A stretch of DNA of 64,000 nt from JBGQOG01 sp052113705. Its GTDB lineage: Bacteria > Pseudomonadota > Alphaproteobacteria > Rhodobacterales > Rhodobacteraceae. Below are positions 60,694-64,000 of the stretch, piece after piece. The stretch is from the NCBI RefSeq assembly GCF_052113705.1, contig NZ_JBGQOG010000020.1:1-64000 (forward strand), read 5' to 3'. A program made the position numbers and the translations under genes. The notes beneath the pieces are model-generated. The model was given only the letters and a program-made list of their open reading frames with translations, searched no databases and was not told the origin of the DNA. The stretch's first letter is position 1; the number at the start of each line of letters is the position of its first letter.

Positions 60694-60720
60694 GGGGCGG
60701 GCCATCACGGCCCGCCCTTC
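60694..60720 (+). terminator. Terminator of the aldehyde dehydrogenase gene
   Basis: GGGCGGGCC pairs with GGCCCGCCC around ATCAC, followed by TTCGGTTTT. It lies about 107 bp after the stop, so DUF779 may be partly separate in expression. Confidence 0.7.
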
Positions 60721-60830
60721 GGTTTTCAGGAGGGCGCGGCAGGACCCCCGTGGGAGAGCGGGGGCATCTGCCGGCGGGGCAGGGAGATCAACGGTCGTGG
60801 CCCTGTCAGCCCCGGCCCAGGGAGGATGAC

Positions 60831-61175
60831 ATGGATAAAGTCAGCGCAACGCCAGAAGCTCTGGCGCTTTTGGCCGAGATCGTCGCCGATCACGGCCCGG
60901 TACTGTTTCACCAATCGGGGGGCTGCTGCGACGGCTCCGCCCCGATGTGCTACCCGCAGGGCGAGTTTCGGCTGGGCGACAGTGATGTGAAGCTGGGCGA
61001 GATCGGCGGCATGCCCGTCTATATCTCGGGCCCGCAATATGAGGTGTGGAAACACACGGATCTCATCATTGATGTGGTCACCGGGCGCGGCGGGATGTTC
61101 AGCCTCGACAACGGGCGCGAGCGGCGGTTTCTCACCCGCTCCACGATCTGCATGCCGGGCACGGCGGCGCCGTAA
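60831..61175 (+). CDS. DUF779 protein, partner of aldehyde dehydrogenase
   Basis: 114 aa from ATG 60831 (GGGAGGATGAC upstream). DUF779 proteins are found with AcoD/AdhP-type aldehyde and alcohol dehydrogenases. The cysteine-rich motif HQSGGCCDGSAPMCYP near 26-41 and FLTRSTICMPGT at the end, plus GPQYEVWKHTDLIIDVV, are conserved. It may bind metal or handle an aldehyde adduct, not established. It is the last gene of the aldehyde module. Confidence 0.88.
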   Translation: MDKVSATPEALALLAEIVADHGPVLFHQSGGCCDGSAPMCYPQGEFRLGDSDVKLGEIGGMPVYISGPQYEVWKHTDLIIDVVTGRGGMFSLDNGRERRFLTRSTICMPGTAAP

Positions 61176-61273
61176 GGCCCGTGCCGAATCCGAGACACCG
61201 GCCCGCCCTCTGCGATCTGAGGGGGCGGCGCGTTGATGCGCTACACGCTGTGGGCGAACCCTTAGGGAAAGTT

Positions 61274-61309
61274 CAAGAAAATGCAGAAAGATATTTCGAC
61301 ATTTTCTTG
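61274..61309. promoter_or_regulatory. Inverted repeat upstream of a secreted protein gene
   Basis: CAAGAAAATG (61274-61283) and CATTTTCTTG (61300-61309) are exact reverse complements flanking the AT-rich CAGAAAGATATTTCGA. It is an operator-like or hairpin site about 90 bp before the start at 61401. Confidence 0.5.
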
Positions 61310-61400
61310 CGGCCAGCTTGCTTTTGGCGGCCATTGCAGCACAGTGGCCGCGCGCCAGTTGCGCCTGTCGGATTTACATCCTCATCGGAGTTTACGAACC

Positions 61401-61727
61401 ATGGTTTCCGTTTCGCGTCTCGCTTGCCTGACCGCTCTTGCCACGGCTTTGGCGGTTCCCGCCTTTGCCGAAGATCTGGTCTTCACGCTGAGCAACAACA
61501 CTTCCGCGGATCTGCAGGAGTTTTACACCTCGCCCGTAGATGTGAATGAATGGGAAGAAGATGTTCTGGGCGCTGACATGCTGGGCGCAGGGTCGAGCGC
61601 GCAGGTGACCATCGCGGACGGCCGCACGCAATGCACCTATGACATGCGCTTTGTGTTCACCGATGGTTCGGAGTTGGAGGACACCGCAGATCTGTGCGAA
61701 ACCGGCTCCTACACGCTGACCGAGTGA
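61401..61727 (+). CDS. Small secreted protein of unknown function
   Basis: 108 aa from ATG 61401, after TCATCGGAG. Residues 1-22 are a signal peptide (VSRLACLTALATALAVPAFA). The mature protein (DLVFTLSNNTSADLQEFYTSPVDVNEWEEDVLGADMLGAGSSAQVTIADGRTQCTYDMRFVFTDGSELEDTADLCETGSYTL) has two cysteines, probably disulfide-bonded, and looks like a compact beta protein. Similar small secreted beta proteins occur widely in Rhodobacteraceae, with no known role. Confidence 0.75.
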   Translation: MVSVSRLACLTALATALAVPAFAEDLVFTLSNNTSADLQEFYTSPVDVNEWEEDVLGADMLGAGSSAQVTIADGRTQCTYDMRFVFTDGSELEDTADLCETGSYTLTE

Positions 61728-61776
61728 TCTGACGGCGCCTGCGGGCGGCGGTTCTTCGTGCCGGGGTGTCAGACCG

Positions 61777-61812
61777 AGGGCGGTGCTTCCGACGGGAAGC
61801 GCCGCCCTTTTG
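61777..61812 (+). terminator. Terminator after the secreted protein gene
   Basis: AGGGCGGTGCTTCC pairs with GGGAAGCGCCGCCCT around a three-base loop, followed by TTTTGCTTT. The 14-bp stem lies 50 bp after the stop. Confidence 0.85.
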
Positions 61813-61904
61813 CTTTGCCCTCCCCGCGCCGCAGGGCAGACCTGCCACAGGCGCTGCGGTGCCTGACCGACCGGGGGCGACAAGCCCGCCCCGGGGCGCT
61901 GCTC

Positions 61905-62411
61905 TCAGCCCGAGGGACGGTTCAAGAAACGCTCAAAGGCGGCCAGCGTCACTTCCGAGACGTGATGCTCGATGCCTTCGGCGTCCAGTGCTGCGGCTTC
62001 GGCGGGGACGCCGATCCGTTCCAGCACGTCAATCACAATCCGGTGGCGGCGGCGCACCCGGGCGGCCATCTCTGACCCGGCATCGGTCAAAAACACCCCG
62101 CGATAGGGGCGCGCATTCGCCAGGCCTTCGCGCTTGAGCCGGGCGACGGCCTTGGTTGCCGTCGGATGCGTCACCCCCATGCGATGCGCGATGTCGGTGA
62201 TGCGGGCTTCGCCGAGTTCGGTGATCAGATCGTCGATCATCTCGGTGTAATCTTCGAGAAGCGCCAATGATTGCGCGGTCCGGGCCTGATTGAAGCGCGC
62301 GGCCTCGGCCACCACCTCAGCCCCCGCTTCCGAGGCCGCTTCCGCTGCGCCGCCAGGGCCCGGGGTGGTGTTATCCTGCGGACCCGCCTGAGGCGCTTCA
62401 GGGTCGGACAT
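61905..62411 (-). CDS. mntR: Manganese-responsive repressor MntR (DtxR family)
   Basis: 168 aa from ATG 62411 (CGGAGGCACCG upstream). The DtxR helix-turn-helix reads YTEMIDDLITELGEARITDIAHRMGVTHPTATKAVARLKREGLANARPYRGVFLTDAG; the metal-binding HHxxSEVT motif appears in IEHHVSEVTLAAFERFL. A Gly/Pro/Ala-rich N-terminal extension of about 40 residues precedes the DNA-binding part. It is divergent from mntH, so it almost certainly represses it with manganese bound. Confidence 0.92.
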   Translation of the reverse strand: MSDPEAPQAGPQDNTTPGPGGAAEAASEAGAEVVAEAARFNQARTAQSLALLEDYTEMIDDLITELGEARITDIAHRMGVTHPTATKAVARLKREGLANARPYRGVFLTDAGSEMAARVRRRHRIVIDVLERIGVPAEAAALDAEGIEHHVSEVTLAAFERFLNRPSG

Positions 62412-62497
62412 CGGTGCCTCCGGGCAGTTGAAATTGTGGGCACACCCTATTGCCATTGCTTCATTTTGTAAACGTGGGTGAGGAATTTCGCAATGCG

Positions 62498-62509
62498 TGC
62501 AAATTTGCA
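62498..62509. promoter_or_regulatory. 12-bp palindrome in the mntR/mntH region
   Basis: TGCAAATTTGCA is exactly self-complementary and lies 23 bp upstream of the mntH -35 element. It resembles Mur/Fur-type manganese boxes (TGCAAAT...) of Alphaproteobacteria and could equally serve MntR. Confidence 0.45.
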
Positions 62510-62531
62510 TGGGGGTTGATGCTGGTGATGG

Positions 62532-62559
62532 TTGACAACAATAAAGCCATGTCTACATT
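62532..62559 (+). promoter_or_regulatory. mntH: mntH promoter
   Basis: TTGACA at 62532-62537 and TACATT at 62554-62559 with a 16-bp spacer make a near-consensus sigma-70 promoter. Transcription would start near 62566, about 23 bp before the coding start. Confidence 0.65.
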
Positions 62560-62588
62560 TCGGCGTGAAATGGCTGTAGGAAATGGTG

Positions 62589-63920
<1,332 letters not shown>

Positions 63921-64000
63921 TCTTGCAGGCTGGGCAGGCTGCGCAGCCGCGCGAGGGTGACATTCTCGGCCCGGATCCGCACGGCCGTGATCAGGAAGAC
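63921..64000. other. Right edge of the window, undetermined
   Basis: The last 80 bp have an open minus-strand frame reading VFLITAVRIRAENVTLARLRSL, which could be the 3' end of a gene whose body lies beyond the window. It would overlap mntH by more than 100 bp before its stop, which is unusual, so I do not call it a gene. Confidence 0.3.

Noticed and set aside
63921..64000. Gene end on the minus strand at the right edge
   Set aside because: The frame runs over 100 bp into mntH before a stop, and only about 27 codons are visible in the spacer. Too little to support.

Overview
The window is about 64 kb of GC-rich (roughly two-thirds G+C by eye), densely coding DNA from an alphaproteobacterial chromosome. 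Gene content and neighbourhoods point to a Rhodobacter-like member of the Rhodobacteraceae (Paracoccaceae), close to but probably not identical with Rhodobacter capsulatus. Supporting signs are a urease operon with ureJ/hupE inside it, a DctB-DctD-DctPQM TRAP locus, a DUF2849/DUF934-containing cys operon, an Fpr ending in YVVEKAFVGEGV, and small families typical of the group (DUF1127, DUF2927, DUF779). I see no phage, IS element, CRISPR array, tRNA or rRNA. Everything looks like core or near-core chromosome.

Layout. 0-4 kb, minus strand: dnaB, pyrE, pyrC. 4.1-11.7 kb, plus strand: ureD-A-J-B, two small genes, ureC, a lipoprotein, a DUF1127 gene, then ureE-F-G. 11.7-17.7 kb: an uncharacterised protein, a glycosyltransferase, gcdH with a divergent LysR regulator, and an AbrB-type membrane protein with a long disordered N terminus. 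17.8-20.7 kb: a structured intergenic region that I read as a candidate small RNA, infC with an ATA start, an alanine-rich membrane-anchored protein, a tandem-repeat array between two matching terminators, and fpr. 20.7-25.2 kb: the assimilatory sulfate/sulfite operon (cysG-DUF2849-cysI-cysH-DUF934) with a divergent Lrp/AsnC regulator. 25.5-33.4 kb: a P450, then the dicarboxylate sensor/regulator pair and TRAP transporter. 33.5-45 kb: housekeeping genes (DoxX, tpiA, an A-type Fe-S carrier, an Old Yellow Enzyme, SufT, a protease-like/RimK fusion, tgt, a kinase, thiE, a TrmJ-like methyltransferase, ctaA, an M32 carboxypeptidase). 45-55.5 kb: a second P450 with a hydrolase-like partner, M48 and DedA proteins, a CoxE-like VWA protein, a DUF2927 lipoprotein and a folate/corrinoid methyl-transfer trio. 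55.7-64 kb: ppx-rlmE, an AcoR-like activator with aldehyde dehydrogenase and DUF779, a small secreted protein, and the mntR/mntH pair.

How parts work together. Urease accessory genes and the UreJ permease supply nickel for urea breakdown. The cys operon reduces APS to sulfide, with siroheme begun by CysG and electrons plausibly from the nearby Fpr. DctB/DctD sense C4-dicarboxylates and act on two tandem palindromes in front of dctPQM. MntR sits opposite MntH for manganese homeostasis.

Most interesting for follow-up: (1) a roughly 150-nt intergenic array at 17.89-18.04 kb with three hairpins that all present the loop TCTCCC (anti-Shine-Dalgarno-like) on differing, compensated stems, next to an FnrL-like box; (2) a DctD regulator that has lost the GAFTGA loop and the Walker A lysine while its tandem operators are intact; (3) an AcoR-type activator without an AAA+ domain beside a perfect 10-bp-arm palindrome; (4) infC starting at ATA; (5) a family of palindromic repeats found only at gene 3' ends.
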